DNA of 64,000 nt from CAWDZK01 sp963726615 (lineage in GTDB: Bacteria > Actinomycetota > Actinomycetes > JACCUZ01). A program made the translations under genes and the position numbers. Shown here in pieces: positions 7,830 to 16,827 of this stretch. Position 1 is the stretch's first letter. Every line of letters starts with the position of its first letter. Where the stretch lies: NCBI GenBank assembly GCA_963726615.1, contig CAVSCX010000003.1, positions 1 to 64,000 of the forward strand, read 5' to 3'. The notes below the pieces were generated by a model. The model ran no database searches and had not been told where the DNA came from. It was given only the letters and a program-made list of their open reading frames with translations.

Positions 7830-9681
7830 GCTCGCTGCCCATCGGCGAGTACGCCCTGCTGTCGGACCGGCACTCGGCCGCGCTGGTCTCCTCCGGCGGT
7901 TCGGTCGACTGGCTGTGCATGCCCCGCTTCGACAGCCCCTCGGTCTTCGCCGCCATCCTCGACGACGAGGCGGGGCACTGGTCGATCCGCCCGGACAGCC
8001 GACTTCCGTGTGGAACGCGAGTACGTCGCCGGCAGCATGGTGCTGCTCACGACGTTCCACACCGCCGCGGGGACCCTCGAGTTGCGCGACGCTCTGGTCC
8101 TCGGGGACACGCACGACCCCCATGCGCCTCGGCGAGCACGCCCCCCACCTGCTGCGCCCGGGCCGTGACCTGCACCCGAGGGCGCGTGGGGGTCGACGAT
8201 GTCGTTCCGGGCCGCGTCCGGAGTACGGCCTGGTCGCACCGGTCACGACCGCTCGTGGACGGGGGCTCGTCGCCAGCCGGCGGTGCGGACCGGCTGACGC
8301 TGTCGAGCACCGTCGCCTCGCGGTGGCGCGCGGACGAGGCCAGCGCCCGCTTCGAGCTCGGGTCCGGCGAGCGCGCCTGCTTCGCCTTGCGAGCACTCGG
8401 CACTCGGCGCAGCCGACAGCCGCACGATGCACACCGGACCCGAGATTTCCGCCGCCGTCGCTGAGACCGTGACCGGCTGGCGGGCGTGGTCCGAGCTGCA
8501 CCAGAGCTACGAGGGCCCGTGGCGCGACCTGGTGCACCACCCGGGCGGGTGCTGCAGGCGCTGAGCTACCAGCCCACCGGCGCGATCGTCGCCGCGCCGA
8601 CCACCTCGCTGCCCGAGCAGGTCGGCGGCGAACGGAACTGGGACTACCGCTACTCCTGGGTCCGCGACGCGAGCATCACCATGCAGGCACTGTGGGTCGC
8701 GGCCTGCCCCGACGAGGCCGACGAGTTCTTCGACTTCATGGCCGGCGCCGCCGCCGGCTCGCCCACGCGACCGGCCGCTGCAGATCATGTACGGCATCGG
8801 CGGCGAGCACGACCTCTCCGAACGCGACGCTGCCGCCACCTCTCCGGCTGGCGGGACAGCGCGCCCGGTCCGGGTCGGCAACGGCGCCTGGACCAGCCGC
8901 AGCTCGACGTGTACGGCGAGCTGCTCGACGCCGCTGCCCGGCTCGCGCGACCAGCTGGCGAGCTGAGCGGCGCCACCCGCGACTTCCTGGTCGGCCTCGC
9001 CGACGCTGCCGCCGCGCGCTGGCACCAGCCCGACGACGGCATCTGGGAGGTGCGCGGCGAGCCCCGGCACTTCCTGCACTCGAAGCTGATGTGCTGGGTC
9101 GCGCTCGACCGGGCCGTCGCCCTCGCCGGACCTGCTCGACGCGACGACCATGTCGACGGCGTGGACGGGCGCCGCGCGAGGAGATCCGGGCCGCCGATCG
9201 AGCACCGACGGCTGGAACGAGGAGCCGGCGTCGTTCACGCAGTCCTTCGGCAGCCGCCGACCTCGACGCCACCGTCCTGCTGCTGCCCATCGTCGGGCTT
9301 CCTGCCACGCCGACGACCCGCGGGTGCTCTCCACGATCGACGCCGTCGCGAGCCGGCTCACCGACGCGCGCGGACTGGTCTACCGCTACCACACCGGCTC
9401 CGGCGTGGACGGCCTCGACGGCGAGGAAGGCACCTTCCTGCTGTGCACCTTCTGGCTCGCCCACGCCCTCGCCCTGGCCGGCCGGGTCGCGCGAGGCCAC
9501 GCGAGGTCTTCGAACGCGCCGCCGGCTACGTCAACGACGTCGGTCTGCTCGCCGAGGAGGTCGACCCGGCCACCGGCGAGCTGCTCGGCAACTTCCCCCA
9601 GGCGTTCAGCCACATCGGTCTGGTGAACGCCGCCTGGGCGATCCCCAGGCCGTCCGGCACGACTCGACCAAGCAGGTCTGA
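7826..9681 (+). pseudogene. Glycoside hydrolase family 15 protein (glucoamylase/trehalase-like), heavily frameshifted
   Basis: The N-terminus (PIGEYALLSDRHSAALVSSG, DWLCMPRFDSPSVFAAILD) and later pieces (RNWDYRYSWVRDASITMQAL, PLQIMYGIGGEHDL, DGWNEEPASFTQSFGS, GTFLLCTFWLAHALALAGR, FPQAFSHIGLVNAAW) cover a complete bacterial GH15 enzyme of about 600 residues. These enzymes cleave alpha-glucosidic bonds, often trehalose in actinomycetes, using two Glu residues. About 23 frame changes are scattered along it, some 20 of them explained by one extra G or C, yet no in-frame nonsense substitution is needed to read it. As written it cannot make a full protein. Confidence 0.8.
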
Positions 9682-9684
9682 GCC

Positions 9685-10653
9685 ATGGACTGGACCGTCT
9701 ACTGGTTCATGCTGCCGGTCTGCATAGCGATAGCGGGCGTCGCAATGTTCTCCGGGATCAGCGGCGCAGCCATGCTCATCCCGGTGTTCCTCATCGGGTT
9801 CCCTCTCCTCGGCGTTTCCCAGCTGACCACGGTCGAGGCGATCGGCACCTCGCTGCTGCTGGAGACCTCCGGCTTCGGGACGGGGCTCTACCGGTACCTG
9901 CGGCTGCGGCTGGTCGACACAGCCACAGCGTGGCGGCTGATCGCTTGACGCTTCCGCTCGGGATGCTCGGGGCCTCGGCCTCGGCGGCCGGCGCCGGTCC
10001 AGGCGCTCCGGCTCGGCTACGGCGCTGCCATGGTCGGCCTGGCACTGCTGCTGGTTCGTGAGGCGCACCCTGCCGAGGCCGATTCCGTCGACGCGTCAAC
10101 CAGGACACCCGGCCTGGCTGGTGTGTCAGGGTGCGGCTCTGCACCGGGTGCGGCGTTCGCCCCGACGATCGACTCCGCACATCCCCCCTGCCCCCTCGGC
10201 ACGGCGCGGCAGGTCGCCGCTGCCGACGGGACGACCTACGTGTACTGCGCTCATGGCCTCCGCGGCCAGCAGCTGCTCTCCGGAATCGGTGCCTTCTTCG
10301 CCGGGCTCATCTCCACCGGGGTGGGCGAAGCGACCCTCCCAGGCCTGGTTCGTCGCTCGCGGTTCCCCATCGCGGTGGCCGCGGCGACATCGACCGTCGT
10401 GGTGGCCGGCACTGTCGTCGGGGCAGCGCTCACCCACATGGTCCAGCTCGCCGCGCATGGTGGCTTCTCCGCCATCCCCTGGAACCTCATCGTCTGGGCC
10501 GTACCCGGCTCGGTCCTCGGCGCGGTCCTCGGCACGGGCCTCCAGGGAAAGGCCAGCCCCACCGTGACCCGGTGGTTCTTCGGCGGCCTCTTCCTCACCA
10601 TCGGTGTCACGTTCCTCCTCGCCTTCACGGTCTTCAGGAGCGTTTTCGGCTGA
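9685..10653 (+). pseudogene. TauE/SafE-family sulfite/anion exporter-like membrane protein, frameshifted
   Basis: The start at 9685 is 3 bases after the GH15 stop. First piece: MDWTVYWFMLPVCIAIAGVA...GISGAAMLIPVFL...YRYLRLRLVD, typical of TauE/SafE permeases. The frame breaks near 9946 (one base lost) and is restored near 9993 (one base gained); the remainder (10030-10653) has the second half-repeat GIGAFFAGLISTGVGEATLP and several membrane helices. A complete protein would have about 320 residues and eight or so helices. It carries an unusual 60-residue soluble loop between the halves (about 10080-10260). The substrate is unknown; the family exports sulfonates, sulfite or related anions. Confidence 0.75.
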
Positions 10654-10749
10654 CCCGTACCTTGAGCACCGCGCTAGAGATGCGCCGCCGGCCACCGGGA
10701 GCGGCTGAGGCCCGAGAAACGTGTGCCGTGCCGGACCGACCGGCCCAGA

Positions 10750-11538
10750 TCAGGGAGGGTCCGCACCGTCTGGCCCGGGTGGACGCGCCGGAGGCCTCAG
10801 GCGCACCCGGTATCCCTGCGTGAAGAGGTCAGCTGGTGGTTGCCGGATCCCGGCGCGTTCGAGGACGCCACGCGGGATGCCGATGTCGGCCACCCATAGC
10901 TCGCCGACAGCGTCGACGTCGAGCCCCGTCTTGGGCAGAGCAAGGGTCATGGTGGTCACCGCGCGGACATGTGCTCCCGGGGCATCCCCGTTGGTGGCGT
11001 CGACCCCGGACGGGACGTCGAGCGCCACCACGGGAGCATCACCGCGCGACATCCACGCGATCAGGTCCGCGACGACCCCCCGCGGTGCGCCCGCCAGGCT
11101 GTAGCCCAGTACGGCGTCCACCGTCAGCGAGGACTCGAGGTCCTCGAGGTGGCCGGGCTCGACAAGCCGAGCGCCAGTGGCACGGTAGAGAGCCAGCTGC
11201 TGGGCCGGGACGCCCGTCAGGCGGGCGACATCCGAGACCACCAGCGTGACCTGACCCCCGTGATTGGCCAGGTGCCGAGCGGCACAGATCCCACCGCCCC
11301 CGTTGCCTCCGGTACCCGCCAGGACGACCACCTCAGACGAAGTCCACCCATCCCCGAGCAGCCCCACGCACAACGACGCCAGATTCCGGCCGGCGTTCTC
11401 CATCATCTGGAACAGGTTCGGGCCGACCTCCTCGGTCGCCACCCGGTCGACCTCCCGCATCTGCTGGGTCGTGACAGCCGGAACAACGAGCCCCCACTCG
11501 GTGAGGAAGGAGTCCACACCAAACCCGCTCTCCGACAC
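10750..11538 (-). CDS. nnrE: NAD(P)H-hydrate epimerase (YjeF N-terminal domain)
   Basis: The intact product has 262 residues. It matches the stand-alone YjeF N-terminal domain: EVDRVATEEVGPNLFQMMENAG at the start, glycine-rich VLAGTGGNGGGGICAARHL, VDAVLGYSLAGAPRG, and ALDVPSGVDATNGD. The enzyme interconverts R- and S-forms of damaged NAD(P)H hydrate for repair by a partner dehydratase. The usual acidic residue of the NGGDG loop reads G here. No dehydratase (YjeF C-terminal) domain follows, so the partner must be encoded elsewhere. GTG start. It is convergent with the exporter gene. Confidence 0.85.
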   Translation of the reverse strand: MSESGFGVDSFLTEWGLVVPAVTTQQMREVDRVATEEVGPNLFQMMENAGRNLASLCVGLLGDGWTSSEVVVLAGTGGNGGGGICAARHLANHGGQVTLVVSDVARLTGVPAQQLALYRATGARLVEPGHLEDLESSLTVDAVLGYSLAGAPRGVVADLIAWMSRGDAPVVALDVPSGVDATNGDAPGAHVRAVTTMTLALPKTGLDVDAVGELWVADIGIPRGVLERAGIRQPPADLFTQGYRVRLRPPARPPGPDGADPP

Positions 11539-11782
11539 GTGGTCGAACCTACTTGGACGATCGTGGCGAGCACCTTCAACGGTCGCTGGCGTGCGTCAAA
11601 GGATCCTGACTGGCGTCGTTGCCGCCTCTCACGTCGGCCCGACCGGAACGGGCCGGTACCCGGACCACTTCCACAGGCGAACACGACGGTCGCGTCCCTG
11701 ATCGGGCTGGCTACGGAGCCACCCGGTTCGCGGGCGGCAGAGGCGGGCCGCAGGTGCAGCAAGGAATTGCTCGACAGACTCG

Positions 11783-12394
11783 TCAACGGTACCCGGGCAT
11801 GAGTCCGACTGAGACGAGCAGCAGCGGGATCGCGACCAGCAGCGCGGCGAGCACGATCGGGGCGCCTAGAACCCCGATCAGTGCCTCGCGTCGCCCAGTC
11901 TCGTACCGACGGGAGAATGACACGGCCAGCACGCCATACCCGGCGGCGGCGATGAGGAAGAGAACGAGGTAGCCGACGCTGCGGGAGGTGAGGTCTTCGG
12001 CATCGCCGGCCACGCCGGTGAGCATGCCGATGGCCTCGACGATGCCGCCCAGGCAGTAGAGACCGAGCAGAGCGGCGGCACCGCAGACCATGACGGCGAC
12101 CAACCGCGGCGAGACGGGAACGCGTCGACGGGTGACCGACACCAGTGCCACGGCGGCGCCAAACAGCTTCAGCACAGACACGGTCCAGTCCATCACGGAC
12201 AACGCCGTCGCGTACTCGGCGTAAGCACCTTCGGCGAAACGCCCGGTGGTCTCAAAGGCAACGTTGACCGCGGCAAAACCGACACACCAGGCCGCCACCA
12301 GCCACGCTACAGCTCGCACTCGGCGGCTCGCCGGACGGGAACCGAGCGCGTGCGCGGCCACGTGGTTACCAGCATGTTCAGCGGTTCGAGTCAT
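11783..12394 (-). CDS. Five-helix membrane protein of unknown function
   Basis: The ATG at 12394 follows GAAGAAGG by a good distance and is preferred to an in-frame ATG at 12418. The 203-residue product shows about five hydrophobic segments (about 26-48, 62-88, 98-125, 135-158, 172-198) in a DUF4386-like arrangement, but no diagnostic motif. It is the last gene of the leftward block that contains an ECF41 sigma factor and its oxidoreductase partners. Confidence 0.7.
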   Translation of the reverse strand: MTRTAEHAGNHVAAHALGSRPASRRVRAVAWLVAAWCVGFAAVNVAFETTGRFAEGAYAEYATALSVMDWTVSVLKLFGAAVALVSVTRRRVPVSPRLVAVMVCGAAALLGLYCLGGIVEAIGMLTGVAGDAEDLTSRSVGYLVLFLIAAAGYGVLAVSFSRRYETGRREALIGVLGAPIVLAALLVAIPLLLVSVGLMPGYR

Positions 12395-12557
12395 GCGACC
12401 TTCTTCGCATTCGGCCACGCAGCGATGTCACCGGAAACTCGCGAGGTCCGTCAAGTCGAATAGGACCCGCACCCGACGGCCCGGCCCGCCTGCCTCCGCT
12501 GAGGTCCGTCCCAACCCCGACCGAATGTGGGGCAGTGGTCCGAACGTGGCTGCACGC

Positions 12558-13481
12558 CTACGCATCGCCCATCACACGAATGATCGTCCGGCCAACTGCC
12601 CTGTGATCCGGGGCCAGCGCACCGGGAGCGTCAAGCAGCGTCCGTACGGCTCCGACCATCGGCGTGAGCCGTCCGTCGCGGACTCGCCGGGCCAGAGCCG
12701 CGAGCTGGGTGCGATCCGGTTCGACGACGAAGAAGATGGCTCGCCCGTCCTGGGGCCTCAGCCTGGGGGGCGCCGCGACGGTGACGAGCGTGCCGCCCGG
12801 GCGCACCAGTGCAGCAGCGCGGTCAAGGACCTCGCCACCGATCACGTCGAAGACCACGTCGACCTTGCCCACGTTGTCCAGCGGCTCGAGCTCGAGGTCG
12901 AGAAAGGCGTCCGCACCCAGACCGATCGCGGTCTCCATGTCGGCGGACCGACCGGCGCCGATCACTTCGGCCCCCACCTCGCGCGCGAGCTGCACCGCCA
13001 TCGACCCGACCCCGCCTGCAGCGCCCGTGATCAAGACGGCCTGGCCGGCCATCAGGCGGGCGTGTGCGAAGAGACCCTGCCATGCGGTCAGCCCGGAGAT
13101 CGGCAGTGCCGCTGCCACGGTGTGGTCGATGTCGGCCGGAAGCGGTGCGAGGTTGCGGGCCTCGACCGCGGCGTACTCAGCCAGTGACCCGTTGCGGGCC
13201 CAGTCGGCCAGTCCGAACACCCTCTGGCCAATGGTCAGGCCCGTGGTTCCGAAGCCCAGATCGGCGACGACACCCGACAGCTCGTGGCCGGGCACGCTCG
13301 GCGTCCGGTCACGCCCGGCGCGGTCGGACCACGTCGCCGGCCAGTCGAGCTCTCCCCGGGTGAATCCCGCGGCGTGCACGCGCACGATGACGTCATTCTC
13401 GGCGGCGTGGGGGTAGGGCAACTCCGTCAGGCACAGTCCGTTGGTACCGGCGGTACGGTCGCGAACAGTGATGGCCAACAT
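12558..13481 (-). CDS. NADP-dependent zinc-type alcohol dehydrogenase/quinone oxidoreductase family protein
   Basis: The product has 307 residues and starts at the ATG at 13481 behind GGAGGGATCGTG. It has an N-terminal GroES-like fold (VPGHELSGVVADLG), then a Rossmann domain with AVLITGAAGGVGSMAVQLA. No structural-zinc Cys set is present, as in quinone-oxidoreductase-type members. It lies in the same leftward block as the decarboxylase-like gene, the epimerase and the ECF41 factor at 15406. 'Oxidoreductase' is one of the three gene types known to accompany ECF41 factors, so control by such a factor is likely. The substrate is unknown. Confidence 0.88.
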   Translation of the reverse strand: MLAITVRDRTAGTNGLCLTELPYPHAAENDVIVRVHAAGFTRGELDWPATWSDRAGRDRTPSVPGHELSGVVADLGFGTTGLTIGQRVFGLADWARNGSLAEYAAVEARNLAPLPADIDHTVAAALPISGLTAWQGLFAHARLMAGQAVLITGAAGGVGSMAVQLAREVGAEVIGAGRSADMETAIGLGADAFLDLELEPLDNVGKVDVVFDVIGGEVLDRAAALVRPGGTLVTVAAPPRLRPQDGRAIFFVVEPDRTQLAALARRVRDGRLTPMVGAVRTLLDAPGALAPDHRAVGRTIIRVMGDA

Positions 13482-13637
13482 CACGATCCCTCCAGCGGTG
13501 AGGCTTCCGGGCGAACAGGACGAGGCACGGCGACGACATCGCCGGGGCGGTGCGCCTGCGGCCAGGGCAGGCCGCGCCGCCCAGCTCGCCACCCTCGCCA
13601 CGACGCGGACAGCGCAACGCCTGCACGCCAGGCCCGG

Positions 13638-14111
13638 CTAGCCGAACTGGCCGGGCTGGTAGTCGCCGGCGGGCTGCCGGACGATGACGTTCAACCGGTT
13701 GAGGGCGTTGATGAGAGCGATCGCGGACACCAGGGCAGCGAGCTGCTCCTCGTCGAAGTGCTTGGCGGCCGTCTCCCAGACCTCGTCGGTGACGCCACCG
13801 GCCGCATCCGCGAGGCGGCTGCCCTGCTCCGTCAGCTCCAACGCAGCGCGCTCGGCCTCGGTGAAGACCGTGGCATCCCGCCACGCCGCGACCAGGTTGA
13901 GGCGCACCGACGACTCACCGGCGGCAGCGGCGTCCTTCGTGTGCATGTCAGTGCAGAAACCACACCCGTTGATCTGACTCGCACGGATTCTCACCAGCTC
14001 CCGCGTCGCGGCAGGCAGCGTCGAGTTCGAGACCGCCCGGTCCGCGGAGACAAGGTGCTTCAGGAACCTGCTTGCGGTCTCGTTGTCAGAGATCTTCAAA
14101 CGGGCGTGCAT
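13638..14111 (-). CDS. Carboxymuconolactone decarboxylase-family (AhpD-like) protein
   Basis: The product has 157 residues and belongs to the AhpD-like alkylhydroperoxidase/CMD fold, with the redox motif CGFC (Cys50, Cys53) followed by His57 in GCGFCTDMHTKDA. Such proteins reduce peroxides or act as small thiol enzymes; no aromatic-ring pathway genes are nearby. It is the first of the classic ECF41-associated gene types. The upstream region has TCTCACA-N16-CGTC pointing to it, and the start is about 40 bases beyond. Confidence 0.93.
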   Translation of the reverse strand: MHARLKISDNETASRFLKHLVSADRAVSNSTLPAATRELVRIRASQINGCGFCTDMHTKDAAAAGESSVRLNLVAAWRDATVFTEAERAALELTEQGSRLADAAGGVTDEVWETAAKHFDEEQLAALVSAIALINALNRLNVIVRQPAGDYQPGQFG

Positions 14112-14150
14112 GGTGGAGTCCTTCGCTGTCGTCGGTGGCTACACACCTAT

Positions 14151-14177
14151 GACGACATGGCTCGGCGAGATGTGAGA
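14151..14177 (-). promoter_or_regulatory. ECF41-type promoter of the CMD-like gene
   Basis: Reading leftward, TCTCACA (14177-14171) is followed by 16 bases and CGTC (14154-14151). It has the same architecture as the ECF41 signature TGTCACA/CGTC, with one mismatch in the -35. The CMD-like start codon is 40 bases downstream. Confidence 0.6.
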
Positions 14178-14259
14178 CGACCCTGACAACGGGTCCTCTC
14201 GAGCCAGGCCAAGGCAGGCGACCTCTCGGGCGCCACCGGGGGCGTCCCGACCCCAGCCG

Positions 14260-14381
14260 CATCTGCCGCGTGAGGCGCAGTGACCCTCCGACCAGGCGCC
14301 CAGCGCTTGGAGGAGGGCTGCTTGCACGGCATCCTCGGCTGCCGCGAAGTTGGCTTCGCGCCGGACGAGGACACCGATCAC
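14260..14381 (-). pseudogene. Remnant of an ECF sigma factor (region 2 fragment)
   Basis: Just after the epimerase stop, the minus strand reads VIGVLVRREANFAAAEDAVQ then AALLQALGAWSEG. This resembles the region 2 helix of SigJ/DUF6596-type ECF factors ('R...D...AEDAVQEA...AL..W'). The following codons lose similarity, and no start or remaining regions are present. It is probably a leftover of another sigma gene from the cluster. The bases between it and the CMD-like promoter hold nothing else. Confidence 0.5.
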
Positions 14382-14388
14382 CGCCGTG

Positions 14389-15318
14389 TCACACCTGGAT
14401 GCCTTGGCGCCAGCTGGGATGTGCGGGGTGCCAACCCAGTTCGCGCTTGGCTTTGGAGTTGGATGCGCCGCGCAGTTCGGTCATGAACGCGACGCCAACG
14501 GGTCCGGCGGCCAGCCGTCCGATGAACCGCGGTACGCGCATCGGCTTCTTCGCGCCCAGCATCGCCGCCAGTTCCGGCAGCCATTCGGCAACCGAGGCGG
14601 GGTCGTCGTCGACGATGTTGTAGACACCGCGGCCACCGTTCTCCACGGCTGCGACCGTGGCCTCGGCGGCGTCGGCGATGTGGACGAACGACCACACCCC
14701 GCCGCCGTCGCCCACGACCGGGAACTTTCGCTTGCGGATCATCTCGAACTGCTCGGACCCCGGCCACATGGAGGTGCCGGGTCCGTAGAAGGCGCCGTAG
14801 CGCAGCACGACACCTTCGGTCCAGTCGGCGCCGAGCACTGCCTTCTCCAAGTACTCGACCGCGGCGATCATCGAAGCCATCGGCCGGATCGGTGAGCGAT
14901 CCAACGGGTCCTGTTCGGTCTTGACCGGCCCGCCGGTCCGGGCGTAGGTGAACCCGCCGTTGCTCTGGGCGACGAACCGTTGTACTCCTACGGCCCGTGC
15001 GCCAGCGAGCAGGTTGTCGGTCCCCTCCCGCCGCAGCCGGTCGGTGGCGGCGAAGCTGCGCTCGAAATGGCGGAGGTCGACGTGCCCGATGGCGGTCAGC
15101 TGGTGAACGACCACCTCAGGCGCCGCCTGACGCACGGCGGCCTCGACCTCGGCGCGATTGAGCGCATCGGCGAAGACCGGCACCGCGCCGAGCTGCGATG
15201 CCTTGGACCTGTCCGACTCCCGGCGGATCATCGCGAACACCTCGTGTCCTGCATCGACCAGACGCGGCACCAGTTCCTTGCCCATCACTCCGGTCGCTCC
15301 TGCAACCAGCACTCTCAT
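14389..15318 (-). CDS. NAD-dependent epimerase/dehydratase family protein
   Basis: The ATG at 15318 lies 7 bases after AGGAG; a TTG two codons upstream is not preferred. The 309-residue product is an atypical SDR: N-terminal GATGVMGKELV nucleotide motif, VVHQLTAIGHVD, and an active-site region near GVVLRYGAFYGPG. It lies 80 bases downstream of the ECF41 factor at 15406 and is co-directional, so the two probably share a transcript. 'Epimerase' is one of the three known ECF41 partner classes. No sugar biosynthesis genes are close. Confidence 0.88.
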   Translation of the reverse strand: MRVLVAGATGVMGKELVPRLVDAGHEVFAMIRRESDRSKASQLGAVPVFADALNRAEVEAAVRQAAPEVVVHQLTAIGHVDLRHFERSFAATDRLRREGTDNLLAGARAVGVQRFVAQSNGGFTYARTGGPVKTEQDPLDRSPIRPMASMIAAVEYLEKAVLGADWTEGVVLRYGAFYGPGTSMWPGSEQFEMIRKRKFPVVGDGGGVWSFVHIADAAEATVAAVENGGRGVYNIVDDDPASVAEWLPELAAMLGAKKPMRVPRFIGRLAAGPVGVAFMTELRGASNSKAKRELGWHPAHPSWRQGIQV

Positions 15319-15405
15319 CGTCAAGCTCCTGTTCGTCCGGTTTCGGATGTGTCACCTGAACCGGACGGCCCGCCAGTTCCTGACAGGAGCCACAGGTAAT
15401 CCACG

Positions 15406-16371
15406 TCACATCACGAGCAGGGGTTCCACGTGATCGGCCGCCGCCCACTGGTCGGTCGCGCGTTCGAGCTTGTCGGGGTTCGCCTGTGTACGGCAGGCAC
15501 TGATGCCCTCGGTGTTGACCTCCAGGCACATGATTGCGACGACCCGGCCTTCCACGACGGCTACGACGGCTGGTTCGCCGTTGGCGGTCCAGGCGTGGAT
15601 CTCGGGCGAGCCTCCGACGATGGCGCGCTTGGCCCCGGCCGGCCTGAACATGCCCCACACGAACTTCGCGACGGCGACGGCTCCCTCGAACCCCTTGGTC
15701 GTTGCGGGCACCTTCCCTCCGCCGTCGCCGATGGCGATGACGTCCTTGGTGAGCAGGCGTACGAGCTCCTCGGTCCGACCACTGGTGGCGGCCGCGAGGA
15801 ACTCCTCGACGATCCGCTGGGCGGCTGCCTTGTCGATATCGGGGCGGGCCTTGGCGGACGTGACACGCTTCTTGGCACGGTGAAAGATCTGCTGGCTTGC
15901 GGCCTCGCTGATATCGAGGATGCCGGCGATCTCCCGGTGCGGGTAGTCGAAGGCCTCCCGCAGCACGTACACGGCCCGTTCGTTGGGGGACAAGCGCTCC
16001 ATGAGGGTGAGGACCGCGTACGAGACCGCTTCGCGCTGCTCAACGGTGTCGGCCGGGTCAAGCATCGGGTCCCCGGCTAGCAGGGGTTCGGGGAGCCATC
16101 GGCCCACGTAGGTCTCGCGCCGTGCCCGCGCGGAGGTGAGCTGGTTGAGGCACAGGTTGGTGAGGACCTTCGTCAGCCACGCCTCGGGGACCTCGACGCG
16201 GTCGACGTCGGCGGCGTGCCAGCGCAGGAACGTCTCCTGCACGAGGTCCTGTGCCTCGTCCGCGGAGCCGAGGAGACGGTAGGCGATCGCCTCCAGACGC
16301 GGCCTCGACAGCTCGAAGCGGTCGACGTCGTCCCCTGTCAAAGGCACCACCTGATCGTATCCATGGACCAA
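15406..16371 (-). CDS. ECF41-type RNA polymerase sigma factor
   Basis: The product has 321 residues (a slightly shorter start is possible because GTG GTG lies at codons 8-9). It shows region 2 (about 22-85, DLVQETFLRWHAAD), WLPEP at 92-96, region 4 (about 130-185, DYPHREIAGILDISEAASQQ), and a SnoaL-like domain with DGGGK and NPDKL (near 298). It belongs to a different ECF41 branch from the factors at 574 and 17866, judging by its region 4. It heads a leftward block with epimerase, CMD-like and oxidoreductase genes. No clear nnTCAC-N16-CGTC promoter is seen upstream of it. Confidence 0.92.
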   Translation of the reverse strand: MVHGYDQVVPLTGDDVDRFELSRPRLEAIAYRLLGSADEAQDLVQETFLRWHAADVDRVEVPEAWLTKVLTNLCLNQLTSARARRETYVGRWLPEPLLAGDPMLDPADTVEQREAVSYAVLTLMERLSPNERAVYVLREAFDYPHREIAGILDISEAASQQIFHRAKKRVTSAKARPDIDKAAAQRIVEEFLAAATSGRTEELVRLLTKDVIAIGDGGGKVPATTKGFEGAVAVAKFVWGMFRPAGAKRAIVGGSPEIHAWTANGEPAVVAVVEGRVVAIMCLEVNTEGISACRTQANPDKLERATDQWAAADHVEPLLVM

Positions 16372-16827
16372 GCGCGGCCTGATTGCAAGGGGAGCTGCAA
16401 TGACCGGATGGTCCTCGGCGGGCTCGGCCGGCGGCTAGGTCATGAGTTGGCAACCCGCCGGGCGTCGATGAGCCGGTCGCCTCGCTCCTGTCCTGCCGGG
16501 TGGGCGGCGGAGGGCGCGGAAGTACTCCGCGCCCACGGTGGCCCACCCGAGACCCGCTCGACGCCACCGGCGGTGGTGATGCGGACCTCAGCCGCGTGAC
16601 CCGTGCCCAGACCCGGACGACGAACGAGTCCGGGTCCTCCCACTCCGAACTGCCGCAGTAACCACCGTCGGTGGTGTAGCTCGCGAGAGGGCGCTGAGCA
16701 CAGTGGCAAGTTCTGTGGTGATGGGCATGGCTGGCACGGAAATTTGGCGCAGTACTCATCTCCAGATAGCTATCACGGCGGAGCCAGACGGCTCTGGGGC
16801 TGATGCTGGACGGACGTTGCTTGTCGA
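16372..16827. other. Intergenic stretch, possible degraded coding
   Basis: These 456 bases contain no complete gene. On the minus strand near 16590-16690 a short open piece reads YTTDGGYCGSSEWEDPDSFV; a neighbouring frame continues GTGHAAEVRITTAGGVERVS. This looks like a small beta protein broken by a frameshift, but no family is recognised. No terminator or repeat is evident. Confidence 0.3.

Noticed and set aside
15348..15385. ECF41-type promoter directly before the epimerase gene
   Set aside because: TGTCAGG and CGTC occur there but only 11 bases apart, not 16; co-transcription with the sigma gene is more likely.
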